Assembly (NCBI RefSeq): GCF_029892565.1
Contig: NZ_JARXVH010000013.1
Span: 186,001-250,000 of the forward strand
DNA from: Streptomyces pseudovenezuelae
GTDB lineage: Bacteria; Actinomycetota; Actinomycetes; Streptomycetales; Streptomycetaceae
Direction: 5' to 3'
DNA: 64,000 nucleotides
Shown: positions 35,026 to 44,707 of the stretch, in pieces
How positions within the stretch are numbered: position 1 is the stretch's first letter
Layout of the letters: every line of letters starts with the position of its first letter
Translations under genes and position numbers: made by a program
Notes under the pieces: generated by a model
Told to the model about the DNA's origin: nothing
Seen by the model: the letters and a program-made list of their open reading frames with translations, nothing else
Databases searched by the model: none

Positions 35026-35856
35026 TCACCCGACGGCGAACTCCCGTACCGCGTCCGGGGATCCGTTGAACCTGTCGTGGTCGCCGACCGTCGCCCCGGA
35101 CGACGTGTACTGCCACATCGTGTACTGCGACCAGCCCGCCGGAAGCGCCCCCACCGATGAGGCGTACCGGGCGACCCACAGGGGGTTGGTGGTGCCGAAG
35201 CCGCCGTAGCCGCCGGTGCAGTCGGTCCACCAGGACGTGGACGTGTAGATGACGGCGGCGCGGCCGGTGCGGGCCTTGTAGCGGTTCAGGAAGTCGCGGA
35301 TCCAGGTGACCATGCCGCTCGTGGACTTGCCGTAACAGGCGGCACCGTAGGGGTTCCACTCGATGTCGAGGACGCCGGGCAGCGTCCGGCCGTCGCCGGA
35401 CCAGCCCCCGCCGTGGTCGACGAAGTAGTCCGCCTGTGCGGTGCCGCTGCCGGAGTCCGGCGTGGCGAAGTGGTAGGCCCCGCGGACCATGCCGACGCCG
35501 TAGGCGCCGCCGTACTGCTGGGCGAAGTACGGGTTCTGGTAGGAGGTTCCTTCGGTGGCCTTCGTGTAGGCCCATCTGGTGCCGCTGCTCCACAGGGTGG
35601 ACCAGGCGACGTCACGCTGGTGGCTGGAGACGTCGACGCCCTCCGTCCACACGGCTCGTGTGTCCGGGGGTATCGCCTCGGGCGTGCCGCTGGTTCGTTC
35701 GTGGGCCATGACCCCGATGCCCATGTAGGCGTTGCCGCGCGCGGGTGCGGGTTCGGTCGCAGCGGGCGCCGCGGCCATGATGAGAAGGAGGCCGGACAGC
35801 AGTCCGATCGGACGTATGCGTGCGCGGTAGTACCGCGATGTTATGGATCTCTGCAC
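35026..35856 (-). CDS. Secreted GH25 lysozyme (muramidase)
   Basis: The 276-residue protein has an N-terminal signal peptide (IGLLSGLLLIMAAAPAATEP) and a GH25 catalytic domain: GVDVSSHQRDVAWSTL at about 73-88, AYTKATEGTSYQNPYF, GAYHFATPDSGSG, and the catalytic DIEW in LPGVLDIEWNPYG. It ends with WVARYASSVGALPAGWSQYT and WQYTSSG. The domain cleaves the beta-1,4 bond between N-acetylmuramic acid and N-acetylglucosamine. A role in wall turnover or attack on competitors is likely. The start precedes the basic part of the signal. Confidence 0.92.
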   Translation of the reverse strand: MQRSITSRYYRARIRPIGLLSGLLLIMAAAPAATEPAPARGNAYMGIGVMAHERTSGTPEAIPPDTRAVWTEGVDVSSHQRDVAWSTLWSSGTRWAYTKATEGTSYQNPYFAQQYGGAYGVGMVRGAYHFATPDSGSGTAQADYFVDHGGGWSGDGRTLPGVLDIEWNPYGAACYGKSTSGMVTWIRDFLNRYKARTGRAAVIYTSTSWWTDCTGGYGGFGTTNPLWVARYASSVGALPAGWSQYTMWQYTSSGATVGDHDRFNGSPDAVREFAVG

Positions 35857-35965
35857 GCCCCCATCCGACCCCGAGTCATGCCGCGCCGCACGTCATGTAC
35901 CGCCGACGAGGAACTTCCTTGCGGCGCGGGCGAACGTCGATTCCGGGGCCCGTCGGGAAGGCCTT

Positions 35966-36886
35966 TCACTCCTCGACGACGCGAATGATCGTCCTGCCGG
36001 CGATCCGCCGTTGCGGGGCGAAGGCGGCCGCCGCCTCGGCCAGCGGCCGCACTTCGCCGATCCGCACGCTGAGCCGGCCGTCCCTGACCCGCTGGGCGAG
36101 GTCCGCGAGGCGCGCGCGGTCGGGTTCGACGACGAAGAAGAGGGCCTGCCCGTCCTTGGGGCGGACCTTGGGCGGCGCTGCGATGGTGACGAGGGTGCCG
36201 CCGGCGCGGACCAGTGCGGCGGACCGGTCGAGGATGTCGCCGCCGATCACGTCGAACACCACATCGACCTCTCCCGCCTGCTGCCACTGTTCGGTGTCGA
36301 GGTCGAGGAAGGCGTGCGCGCCCAGGGCCAGCACGGTGTCCCGGTCGGATGCCCGGCCGGTGCCGATCACGTGGGCGCCCGCTTCCCGTGCGAGCTGTAC
36401 CGCGATCGAGCCGACGCTGCCCGCGGCGCCGTGGACGACGATGCTCTGGCCGGTGGTGATCCGTGCGTGGTCGAACAGGCCCTGCCAGGCGGTGAGTCCG
36501 GAGATGGGCAGCGCGGCCGCCACCGTGTGGTCGATGTCCGCCGGGAGCGGGGCCAGGTTGCGGGCCTCCACGGCGACGTACTCGGCCAGTGTGCCGTTGC
36601 GGGTCCAGTCGGTCGGTCCGAAGACCCGCTGCCCGACGGTGAGGCCCGTGGTGCCGTATCCGAGTTCCGCCACGACGCCGGAGACCTCGTGTCCGGGCAC
36701 AGTGGGAGTGCGGTCCCGGCCGGCGCGGTCCGACCAGGATCCGGGCCAGTCGAGCTCGCCCCGGGTGAATCCCGCCGCATGCACACGGACGACGACGTCG
36801 TTCTCGGCGGCATGGGGATACGGCAGGTCGGTGAGGGTCAGCCCGGTGGCGCCGGTGTCGCGGTCCTGGGCGGTGATGGCTTGCAT
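35966..36886 (-). CDS. Zinc-less MDR-family quinone oxidoreductase
   Basis: The 306-residue protein is a medium-chain dehydrogenase/reductase of the QOR type. GROES-like part: VVVRVHAAGFTRGELDWPGS, TPTVPGHEVSGVVAELGYGT. NADPH-binding part: VVHGAAGSVGSIAVQLAREA at about 165-185, then DVVFDVIGG. Catalytic zinc ligands are absent, as usual for quinone oxidoreductases. The tail FAPQRRIAGRTIIRVVEE is typical. It follows the HD-domain gene, with 31 bp between stop and start, and may be cotranscribed. Confidence 0.88.
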   Translation of the reverse strand: MQAITAQDRDTGATGLTLTDLPYPHAAENDVVVRVHAAGFTRGELDWPGSWSDRAGRDRTPTVPGHEVSGVVAELGYGTTGLTVGQRVFGPTDWTRNGTLAEYVAVEARNLAPLPADIDHTVAAALPISGLTAWQGLFDHARITTGQSIVVHGAAGSVGSIAVQLAREAGAHVIGTGRASDRDTVLALGAHAFLDLDTEQWQQAGEVDVVFDVIGGDILDRSAALVRAGGTLVTIAAPPKVRPKDGQALFFVVEPDRARLADLAQRVRDGRLSVRIGEVRPLAEAAAAFAPQRRIAGRTIIRVVEE

Positions 36887-36917
36887 GGACGGTGTCTCCC
36901 TCCAGGGTTTCTACGAG

Positions 36918-37556
36918 TCAGCTCGGCCAGGGTGCGTCGGTGATGCGTTCGACCATACTGGCGCGCCGGAAACCGGGAACGAAGTGTTCCAGCACATCCG
37001 CATTGACAGTTCCATAGGTGGTGTCCGGACGATTCTTGAGGCCGTCGACGAATGCCTGAAGGAATTCCTTCTTGAATTCTCCGCGCGGGTGGGCGGCGAG
37101 GATCTCCTCCACCGCGTCGCCGTCCAGCCCGTCCAGACCCCAGCCGACGGCGTCCGTCAGCACGCCCTGGTTCGTGGCGGCCGTCTCCGGGCCCATCCGG
37201 CCCGGGATCCCTGGTGTCGTGTGCAGCGCGATCGCCGACCACACCACGTCGGCGGCGGCTTTCGAGAACCCGCGGCCGAGCAGGAACGCGTGTGCGTGAT
37301 CGGCGCCATCGACCTCGAAGCGCTGCTCCGTCCCGGAGAACGGGGTCACCAGGCCGGTGTCGTGAAACATGGCCGCGACGTACAGCAGCTCCGGATCCGG
37401 CTGAAGGCCGAGTCGCCTCGCATGCAGACTGCCGAAGAGGAATACCCGCCGGGAATGATGAAAGAGAAGCGGGCCGGTCATTCCACGGAGAATCTCCGTT
37501 GCCTCCGTCACGGCTGCGGTCCGCGGAATGTCCACTCCGGCGATCATTTCGGTCAT
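36918..37556 (-). CDS. HD-domain protein, cyanamide hydratase-like
   Basis: The 212-residue protein contains an HD phosphohydrolase domain: LLFHHSRRVFLFGSLHARRL, YVAAMFHDTGL with the HD pair, EVDGADHAHAFLLGRG, and WSAIALHTTPGIPGRMGPE. This order matches the cyanamide hydratase-like group, which binds a metal through H..HD..H..D. The substrate here is unknown; these proteins are often annotated simply as HD-domain proteins. The ATG at 37556 is chosen because upstream sequence lacks family features. It is first of a two-gene unit with the quinone oxidoreductase. Confidence 0.8.
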   Translation of the reverse strand: MTEMIAGVDIPRTAAVTEATEILRGMTGPLLFHHSRRVFLFGSLHARRLGLQPDPELLYVAAMFHDTGLVTPFSGTEQRFEVDGADHAHAFLLGRGFSKAAADVVWSAIALHTTPGIPGRMGPETAATNQGVLTDAVGWGLDGLDGDAVEEILAAHPRGEFKKEFLQAFVDGLKNRPDTTYGTVNADVLEHFVPGFRRASMVERITDAPWPS

Positions 37557-37731
37557 GATGCTCGCGCTTTCCGGGTGATGTGCACGGAGGGGACCGTGCG
37601 TCCTTCCACCAGAATGCCCACCGCACGGCCTTCGGCGCCTCTCCGGTCCGGCCATGAACCCCTCGGATCCGGACATCCGGCGATGGGCGAACCGAAGGAC
37701 GAGGTGATCGTCGACAGGGCATGGTGGTCGC

Positions 37732-38952
37732 GTGAGCGATGACGAGACGACCGCAACGGCCCCGCAACCGACCAACGAGGAGAACCGGCACGCCAGTTGG
37801 CTGGAACTGTTCTTCGACCTGGTCGCCGTGGCGGGCGTGGCCCAGATCGCGCACCTGCTGCACGGCGTCCCGGACGTGTCCGACCTCGGCCTGTACGCAC
37901 TGCTGTTCCTGGCCTTCTGGACGGCGTGGATCTGCTTCACCCTGTACGCGAACGTCGCCTACGAGAACACCCACGTCCGTACGGTGCTGGCCGCGATGTT
38001 CGGCATGGCCGTCATGGCCGCCGCGGTATCGGGGGTGCACGAGGGGGACGACCAGCACGCGCGCGTGTTCGCCCTGGCGTACATCCTGATCCGGGGTATG
38101 GCGAACCGGGCCTGGCAGCACCGCCGGCAGATCCTCGTCGACTGGCCGGCCGCCCAGATGTCGCTCGGCGTGGTCCCGTGGATCGTCTCCCTCTGGGCGC
38201 ACGACCCGACCCGCTACTGGCTCTGGGCCCTCGGTATCGCCCTCGATCTGTACGTCACGTTCGCGGTCTCCGCGCGCGACATCGTCGAGCACCGGGAGGC
38301 ACGGGAGCGCCTCGGCAACCGGCCTGCCCGGCGCGGCTCCGAGGGGGTCGCGTCGCTCGCGCGGTCGCAGACGGAGCACCTGAGCGAACGGCTCGGGCTC
38401 TTCGTCATCATCGTGCTGGGCGAGGGCGTCGCCCAGGTGGTCGAGGCCACGTCCGACGCGGAGTGGGACAGGAAGCTGTACGCGCTCGCCGTCGCGTCGT
38501 TCTTTCTGCTGGCCACGTTGTGGGCGCTGTCCTTCCGGCACGGCTACGCGGGCGTACCGCACCTGGCGGCAGGGGTGTTGCCCGCCCGGGCGGCGCTGCC
38601 CCTGCACTGTTTCGTCTCCGGCTGCCTCGCCGCTCTGGCCGCCGCGCTGGGAGCGGCCGCCGAACACCTGGAGACGCTGCCGGACGCGACCCGCTGGCTG
38701 CTGTGCTCGTCGCTGGCCGGGTACTTCCTGCTCAGCGGACTCGCCTGGCTGGGCCAAGTCGGCCGAGAACGGCGGTGGTTGCTGTCCGTCGCCGTGCCAT
38801 GCTGCGTACTGCCCCTGCTGCTGGCGGCGTTCGGCGCCCACCTGCGCACCGTGACCGTGGTCTGGCTGCTCGTCCTCGTCGCCGTGTGGCCGATGCTCTA
38901 CGAGCGACAATCGACGAAGCCGTCGAAGCAGGCAGCAAACACCGGAGCCTGA
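37732..38952 (+). CDS. ltrA: LtrA (low temperature requirement A) family membrane protein
   Basis: The 406-residue protein has about 11 membrane helices and the LtrA signature WLELFFDLVAVAGVAQIAHL at the N-terminus, ERLGLFVIIVLGEGVAQVVE in the middle, and LRFHG-like FRHGYAGVPH later. It starts at a GTG (37732). LtrA was named from a cold-sensitive Listeria mutant, but biochemical function is not established. It is divergent from the HD-domain gene. Several Streptomyces genomes encode more than one LtrA. Confidence 0.88.
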   Translation: MSDDETTATAPQPTNEENRHASWLELFFDLVAVAGVAQIAHLLHGVPDVSDLGLYALLFLAFWTAWICFTLYANVAYENTHVRTVLAAMFGMAVMAAAVSGVHEGDDQHARVFALAYILIRGMANRAWQHRRQILVDWPAAQMSLGVVPWIVSLWAHDPTRYWLWALGIALDLYVTFAVSARDIVEHREARERLGNRPARRGSEGVASLARSQTEHLSERLGLFVIIVLGEGVAQVVEATSDAEWDRKLYALAVASFFLLATLWALSFRHGYAGVPHLAAGVLPARAALPLHCFVSGCLAALAAALGAAAEHLETLPDATRWLLCSSLAGYFLLSGLAWLGQVGRERRWLLSVAVPCCVLPLLLAAFGAHLRTVTVVWLLVLVAVWPMLYERQSTKPSKQAANTGA

Positions 38953-39006
38953 GCTGCCGCTGTTCGACGTCCTGTCTCGTTCCGCCGTCTTCAAGGAGTC
39001 CCAGGC

Positions 39007-39430
39007 ATGATCGATTGGGTGCCTGTCCGTACCGGAGCGCGGCCCGTCCCACCGCCCGTGGCCACGCCGCTGGTCTGGGCCGCGGCGGCCGTCGGCGCGT
39101 TGGTGCTGGTGGCGTTGCTCAATACGCTGGTGGGTCCTGGTCGGCCCTCGCTGGCGCTGGTCGCGCTGTCCGTGCTCGGTACTGCTCGGCGTGTGCGCCC
39201 GCTTCACAGCGGCCCCCGGCACCGCTGTGCTGTGCTGGCTGTTCCTCAACGGCTTCGCCGTCCCGCCCGCCGGTACCCTCACCTGGGCCGGACACCGCGA
39301 CGCGTTCTGGCTCGCCTGTCTGTTCACCGCCGCCCTGGTGGGCACGGCGCTCACCCGCCTCCTGCACGCCCGGGCCGCCTACCGCCGGGTCACACCGGGC
39401 GTCGGCGGTTCGACGGAAGCCGGCCCCTGA
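39007..39430 (+). pseudogene. Small membrane protein (DUF4118-like), frameshifted
   Basis: The N-terminal frame from 39007 reads PLVWAAAAVGALVLVALLNT and GPGRPSLALVALSVLGTA, then at about 39180 it leaves the coding frame. The frame that ends at 39430 picks up with LLGVCARFTAAPGTAVLCWL, FLNGFAVPPAGTLTWAGHRD and FWLACLFTAALVGTALTRLL. Joined, these give a short protein with three to four membrane helices of the DUF4118/KdpD-like type. A 1-nt loss or sequencing error at 39178-39182 would explain it. A related intact gene should be easy to find. Confidence 0.65.
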
Positions 39431-39592
39431 TCGGCGTCACTGCTCTACCGTGGGCGGGCCACTCGGTCGGGTGACGGCCTGCGGCATCGTCGCTGCTCGT
39501 CGGACCCGGTGAGAGCAGTTTCCGGGCCTGATGGCCGGTTCCCTCCTATCGTGGAACGACACAGTGACCCTCGGCGTCGAGGCGGGCAGGCC

Positions 39593-40822
39593 ATGCAGGA
39601 TCCGGAGATCGACTATGCGGCGGTCTTCCGCGCCCTGCCCGGCATGGTGGCACTGCTCACCCCCGAGCTGGTCTACGTCGACGCCAACGAGGACTTCGAG
39701 CGCTTGTCGGGCCGTACCCGCGAGGAGCTGGTCGGGCGCTACATCTTCGACATCTTCCCCGAGAACCCCAAGGACCCGGCGGCGGCCGGCATGCGCGAGA
39801 CCCGGGAGTCGATGCTGCGCGCGGTGGCCACCGGCGAGCGCGACACCATGGCTCTGCTTCGCTACGACATCGAGGACCCCCAGCGGCCCGGCCAGTGGGT
39901 GGAGCACTTCTGGAGCCCGGTCAACGCACCCGTCCGCGGCCCGGACGGGGAGGTGATGCTGCTCGTCCACCGGGTGGAGGAGGTCACCGAGTTCATCCGG
40001 GCCTTCGGCGGCCGGTCCGACGACCGACGGGCCCGGGTCCTGGAGGCCGAGCTGTACACCCGGGCACGTGAGCTGCAGGAGGTCAACGAGCGGCTGCGCA
40101 GGGCGCACGCCCATGAGCGCGAGGTGGCCCTGACCCTGCAGGCGGCGATGCTGCCCCCGCCGCGACCGGGCGGCCACCACCGGGCGGCCGTCCGCTACCG
40201 GCCCGCCGTCGGCGCCCTGAACGTCTGCGGCGACTGGTACGACCTGGTCGACCTGCCCGACGGCGGCATGGCGGTCGCCGTCGGTGACGTCGTGGGGCAC
40301 GGTCTGGCGGCCGCCTGCGCCATGGGCCAGCTGCGCAGCGCCCTGAGCGCGGCCTGCCGGGTCGCCGACGGGCCGGGCTCCGCCCTGGAGGCCCTCGGTC
40401 TGTACGCCCGTTTCGTCGAGGGCGCCGAGTCGGCCACCGCGGTGACGACGTTCGTCGACTGGGACGACCACACCATCACCTACAGCTGCGCGGGCCACCC
40501 TCCCCCGGCCCTGCTCGACCCCGACGGCACGGTGACCTTCCTCGACCGGGCCACCGACCCGCCCCTGGGCGCCCGCCCCGAGCATGTCGGCCGGCCGGAG
40601 ACGAGCATCCCCTTCGCCGAGGGCGCCGCCCTCGTGCTGTACACCGACGGACTGATCGAGCGCCGTACGGAGGACATCGACCGCGGTCTGGCCCGCCTCG
40701 CCGACTCCCTCGCCCGCCACCGGCACGCGGAACCCGAGCGCCTGGCCGACGCCCTGCTCGCCGACCTGCTCCCCGCCGAGGGCAACACCGACGACACGGC
40801 TCTGGTCGTCCTGCGCCTGTGA
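39593..40822 (+). CDS. PAS domain PP2C (SpoIIE-type) serine phosphatase
   Basis: The 409-residue protein has a PAS domain at about 8-125 (ALPGMVALLTPELVYVDANE, DFERLSGRTREELVGRYIFD), a coiled region (TRARELQEVNERLRRAHAHE), and a SpoIIE-type PP2C domain with CGDWYDLVDLPDGGMAVAVG, DVVGHGLAAACAMGQLRSAL, LVLYTDGLIE and NTDDTALVVLRL. The metal-binding aspartates of DWYD, GDV, TDG and DD are all present. It probably dephosphorylates an anti-anti-sigma factor in a partner-switching pathway. The ATG at 39593 begins the PAS domain; the upstream extension is not family-like. Confidence 0.9.
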   Translation: MQDPEIDYAAVFRALPGMVALLTPELVYVDANEDFERLSGRTREELVGRYIFDIFPENPKDPAAAGMRETRESMLRAVATGERDTMALLRYDIEDPQRPGQWVEHFWSPVNAPVRGPDGEVMLLVHRVEEVTEFIRAFGGRSDDRRARVLEAELYTRARELQEVNERLRRAHAHEREVALTLQAAMLPPPRPGGHHRAAVRYRPAVGALNVCGDWYDLVDLPDGGMAVAVGDVVGHGLAAACAMGQLRSALSAACRVADGPGSALEALGLYARFVEGAESATAVTTFVDWDDHTITYSCAGHPPPALLDPDGTVTFLDRATDPPLGARPEHVGRPETSIPFAEGAALVLYTDGLIERRTEDIDRGLARLADSLARHRHAEPERLADALLADLLPAEGNTDDTALVVLRL

Positions 40823-40870
40823 CGGCATCGCCCGACTCCGGGCGATCCTCTATCTGTTGGGCCCGGGGTG

Positions 40871-42685
40871 TCAGTCCTGGTGCTGTACGTCCTGGCAGGC
40901 CACTTGGCGTGGCATCCGCGTCGGCTGCGGGATCAGAGCGACCGGAGTCGGGCGGGGTGCTCCTTCGAAGCGGCTCGGGAAGGGGTACTTCCACTCCAGG
41001 AGGGCGTGGATGGCGGCCTGCGCCCGCGCCCTGGCGGCCGGGGCGGTGTCGACGTCGTTGAGGCAGAAGAAGTCGACGTCGTCGCCCTCCGCGAGACGAG
41101 TCAGGCGCCGTTGCATGTCCGGTGTTCCCAACTCCACATAGCGGAAGCGGTAGTCGGCCGGGACCGCCCTGCCGGTCGCGATGGCCCAGTGGTGGTGCAG
41201 CGTGGACGCGGGCGCGACGTCGGCGGTGGAGCGGAAGCGCGAGTAGGAGGTCCGCTCCAGCTCCTCGATCCCGGAGTTCTCCATCTCCCGCATGACGGAC
41301 AGCAGTTGGGGGTGCGGGGTGTGCAGCGACTTGTGGGTGACCTGTCGGCCGTGGAAGCGCCTGATGACCTCACGGGCGTTCTTGCCCGCGGAGTTGGGGG
41401 CCGGCTCCAGAGGGTGCGGGGCGCCGACGCCGAGCTTCAGCGGCGACAGGGGGATGCGGGCGATGCCGTTCCCGTGGAAGAAGGTCTCGGCCCGTACCGA
41501 GCGATTGATGAAGACGTCGTCGTTGAGGTACAGGTAGTGCTCCGACAGGCCCGGAATGTGATGCAACCGGCTCTCGATCGCATGCGAGTTGAAGACCGGG
41601 AGCGCGTCGGGCGGGAGGATGTCCCGGTGGTCGATCACCGTCAGGCCCTCCGCCTCCGGGTTCAGCCAGGCGGGGATCTGCGAGTCGGTCACGAGGTAGA
41701 CGTGCCGGACGAAACCGGCGTACATCTCCAACGAGCGCAGCGCGTACTTCAGTTCGTCATGGCTGGTGTAGCGGGAGGCGCCCGTCTCGCGCGGTGCGAT
41801 GCCGCCGCGGTCGAGGTCCTGATGGGCGCGCCGCTTCGCGGCCATCACCGGGTCGTCGCCGTCGACCCACGTGTACACGGCGTCGATCGCGAAGCGCACC
41901 TCGTCGATGCCCGGCTCGGCGAAAGCGGCGAAGGTCGGCACGTTGTGACGGCGGTTCGCCACCGCGGCGGGCTGTTGCGCCGTCGTCGGGACGACCTCCG
42001 AGACGGGGTTGCGGCGCGGAGCGACGAGCGCCGTGCCGTAGACCTCGCCGAGCCGGGTGCCGGGGACGGTCAGCCACACCGGGTCCGGCTTCCGGGCCGC
42101 GGGCAGGTCCCGGCCGTACTGCCAGAACTCGATGTCGCATCCGGTGTCGAGAGCGGTGAGCACCTGTCCCTCGGGGCCCAGGCGGATCACTCCGGTGCGC
42201 AGCACGGGGGCTCGCCTCAGCGCCCGCGGCAGCTTGCCGTCGGCCCACAGCACCGCGCGTGTCACGGTGCCCTGCGGGTCGACGGCGCCGACGTAGGCGA
42301 CGCTGCCGGCGAAACGGCGCGTGGCCTGGGCGAGCACCGTGGCGCGGTGGCCGGCCTCGACGCCGATCACCGGCCGCTCGCCGCCCCCCTGACCCGCGGG
42401 GATGTGGAAGTACGGGACACCGGCCGCCTCCAGCAGGCCGCACACCCGCTCCAGATCTGTTTCGGCGGCCTCGGCGGCGGTGTAGCCGGCGACCGTCTGG
42501 CCGTACAGCCGAATGGGCCCGCGGACGATCGGGCGCAGGCCGGGGACGGCGGCCCGCAGGCGCCGGCGGGCCCGGGCCGCGCGCAGCGCCCAGAACCAGG
42601 CCGACACCCGCAGGCCGAGGCGCAGGAGAAGGTCCCGGACGGCGCGCATGCCCGCGAGCGCCACGAAACGGCGGCGGAGATCCAT
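40871..42685 (-). CDS. Stealth-family sugar-phosphate transferase
   Basis: The 604-residue protein has the four conserved regions of Stealth proteins: AVYTWVDGDDP (CR1), ASRYTSHDELKYALRSLEMY (CR2), IESRLHHIPGLSEHYLYLND followed by DVF (CR3), and VDFFCLNDVD (CR4). Stealth enzymes transfer hexose-1-phosphates into capsule or wall polymers. It starts 13 bp after the stop of a second Stealth gene with the same layout. The N-terminal 250 residues are less conserved and may recognise the acceptor. Confidence 0.88.
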   Translation of the reverse strand: MDLRRRFVALAGMRAVRDLLLRLGLRVSAWFWALRAARARRRLRAAVPGLRPIVRGPIRLYGQTVAGYTAAEAAETDLERVCGLLEAAGVPYFHIPAGQGGGERPVIGVEAGHRATVLAQATRRFAGSVAYVGAVDPQGTVTRAVLWADGKLPRALRRAPVLRTGVIRLGPEGQVLTALDTGCDIEFWQYGRDLPAARKPDPVWLTVPGTRLGEVYGTALVAPRRNPVSEVVPTTAQQPAAVANRRHNVPTFAAFAEPGIDEVRFAIDAVYTWVDGDDPVMAAKRRAHQDLDRGGIAPRETGASRYTSHDELKYALRSLEMYAGFVRHVYLVTDSQIPAWLNPEAEGLTVIDHRDILPPDALPVFNSHAIESRLHHIPGLSEHYLYLNDDVFINRSVRAETFFHGNGIARIPLSPLKLGVGAPHPLEPAPNSAGKNAREVIRRFHGRQVTHKSLHTPHPQLLSVMREMENSGIEELERTSYSRFRSTADVAPASTLHHHWAIATGRAVPADYRFRYVELGTPDMQRRLTRLAEGDDVDFFCLNDVDTAPAARARAQAAIHALLEWKYPFPSRFEGAPRPTPVALIPQPTRMPRQVACQDVQHQD

Positions 42686-42698
42686 GGGCGTACCCCCT

Positions 42699-44411
42699 TC
42701 AGCTCTGCTTCTCGACGGACTGCTTCTCGAAGGGGCTCGGGAAGGGGAAGTAGTCCTCCAGGAACTCGTTCATCCGGGTGCCGACCTGCTCCCGCTCCTC
42801 CGGCGGCACGTCGACGTCGTTGAGGCAGAAGAAGTCGAAGCGGCGGCTACGGCTCAGCTCGGCCAGTCGGGCTTCGGCGTCGGGACGGCTGATGTTGACG
42901 TACCGGAAGCTGAACCTGCCCGGCACGCCGCGTCCGGTCATCAGCGCGTACTGGTAGAGCAGCGGGGCCGTCATGGCGATGTCCTGCGGCGAGCGGAAGC
43001 GGGACGCCGTGGTGCGGCGGATGTCCTCGGCGAAGAGTTCCTCGAGGGTGCGCAGCGTCTCGCGCTGCTGGGGCAGCGGGGTGTGCATGAAGTTGTTGGT
43101 CGTCATGCGGCTGAACTTCTCCAGCAGCAGCCGGCGGACGTTCTTGCTCGCGGAGTTGGTGGCCGTCTCCTCGGCGTGCGGCTTGCCGATGCCGATCTTC
43201 AGGGGCGAGACCGGGATCTTCATCAGGCCGCTGCCGTGGAAGAAGGCCTCGGCGCTCACCCGGCGGCCGACGAACACGTCGTCGTTGAAGTACAGGTAGT
43301 GCTCCGACAGGCCCGGGATGTGGTGCAGCCGGGTCTCGATCGCGTGCGAGTTGAACACCGGCAGCACGTCGGGCGGGAAGATGTCGCGGTGGTCCACGAC
43401 CGTGATCCCCGGTGCCGTGTCGTCGAGCCAGTGGGGCTTCTGCCCGTCGGTCACGATGTAGACGTGCCGGACGAAGTCGGCGTACATCGCGAGTGAGCGC
43501 AGCGAGTACTTCAGCTCGTCATGGCTGGTGTAGCGGGAGGCGTTGGTCTCCTTGTCGAGGATCTCGGCGGTGCCGAGGCCCTGGTGGCGGGCCCGCTTGG
43601 CCCGCATCTCGGGCTCCTCGCCGTCCACCCAGGTGTAGACGATGTCGACGGGGAAGGTCACGTCGTTCACGGTCGGCAGGGTGAGCGGGGTGAAGGTCGG
43701 CAGCTCACGGTCGGCGATCCGCAGCGTGGCCGGTGTCTGCTCGGACGCCGGCAGTACGTCGGCGATGTCGTTGGTGCGGGGCGCGACGAGGGACTCGGCG
43801 AAGACGTCCTCGGACGCCTGCGGCTGGACCTTCGCCAGGCGCCGCTCCCCGTCCTCACGGGCCAGGACCTCCGCGCCGTCCTCCCAGAACTCGACGTCAC
43901 AGGCGAGTTCCGGGCCGCCGAGCAGCTGGCCGGCGGGGCCGAGGTGGTTCTGCCCGATCCGCAGCGTGGGCGCCGTGCGCAGGGGGGCCGGCAGGACACC
44001 GTCCAGGAGCAGGGCGGGGTGCTTGAGCTTGCCGCCGGGCATGGGACGGCCGATGAACACCGCCTGGTCCGCGTTCCGCGCCTCGAAGGCGGCGAGGAAG
44101 CGCTCCCGGTCGACGGCGTTCATCCCGACCGTGTGCCGGGTGCGGGAGGCCGGCACGAGGAAGTAGCCGATGCCTTCCTGCTCCAGCGCGGCGACGACCA
44201 GATCCAGGTTGGCGGCGGCCGCCTCGGCTGCGCTGAACCGCGTCACGATCCGCCCGTACAGATGCTGGCCGCGTACCGTCACCGGGCGCAGCGCCGGGTC
44301 CGTGACCGCCGATCTGCGGCGCCTTCGCATCGTACGCAGCTGCCACAACCCCTCGGCGGTCTTCCGCTCCACTCGCGGTCGCATCCGCCGGGCAAAGGAA
44401 CGCACGGTCAC
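42699..44411 (-). CDS. Stealth-family sugar-phosphate transferase (paralogue)
   Basis: The 570-residue protein is similar to the downstream gene throughout: DIVYTWVDGEEP (CR1), ASRYTSHDELKYSLRSLAMY (CR2), IETRLHHIPGLSEHYLYFND (CR3) and FFCLNDVD (CR4). The start is a GTG at 44411 with GAGGAG upstream. The tandem pair suggests two steps or two acceptors in one cell-surface polymer. A 296-bp gap separates its start from the divergent 13-kb operon. No polysaccharide export genes are nearby, so it may modify a wall teichoic acid-like polymer. Confidence 0.88.
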   Translation of the reverse strand: MTVRSFARRMRPRVERKTAEGLWQLRTMRRRRRSAVTDPALRPVTVRGQHLYGRIVTRFSAAEAAAANLDLVVAALEQEGIGYFLVPASRTRHTVGMNAVDRERFLAAFEARNADQAVFIGRPMPGGKLKHPALLLDGVLPAPLRTAPTLRIGQNHLGPAGQLLGGPELACDVEFWEDGAEVLAREDGERRLAKVQPQASEDVFAESLVAPRTNDIADVLPASEQTPATLRIADRELPTFTPLTLPTVNDVTFPVDIVYTWVDGEEPEMRAKRARHQGLGTAEILDKETNASRYTSHDELKYSLRSLAMYADFVRHVYIVTDGQKPHWLDDTAPGITVVDHRDIFPPDVLPVFNSHAIETRLHHIPGLSEHYLYFNDDVFVGRRVSAEAFFHGSGLMKIPVSPLKIGIGKPHAEETATNSASKNVRRLLLEKFSRMTTNNFMHTPLPQQRETLRTLEELFAEDIRRTTASRFRSPQDIAMTAPLLYQYALMTGRGVPGRFSFRYVNISRPDAEARLAELSRSRRFDFFCLNDVDVPPEEREQVGTRMNEFLEDYFPFPSPFEKQSVEKQS

Positions 44412-44707
44412 GTTCTGAACTCCTCTTCACGAACCTCGGCACACTCTCGCTAGCCAGACAGACACGCGTGACGAATGGTTGTAGAAGAATTCTCTGAGAT
44501 TTAACTCGTTCGAAGTGACCTCCACAGCCGGGTCATTACTTGATGTGGTATGTCCGGCTGCGGCGGCTCCTCGTAGCCCGTCCACAGACTCCCCGGCCGA
44601 TTGTCAGTGATCGCCGCTAACGTTCCGCTTGTCGTCGCGCAGACGCCGGGACAGCCCGGCCGAACTGTGCTTTCTTCTGGCTGTCTTGATGTGGAGGCGG
44701 GGGCATC
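44412..44707. other. Divergent promoter region between Stealth and DUF4132-like operons
   Basis: This 296-bp gap contains no convincing gene. A stretch around 44475-44520 is rich in A+T and is the likely promoter for the Stealth pair on the minus strand. GGAGG before 44708 is the ribosome site of the rightward operon. No clear repeat was found. Confidence 0.4.
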
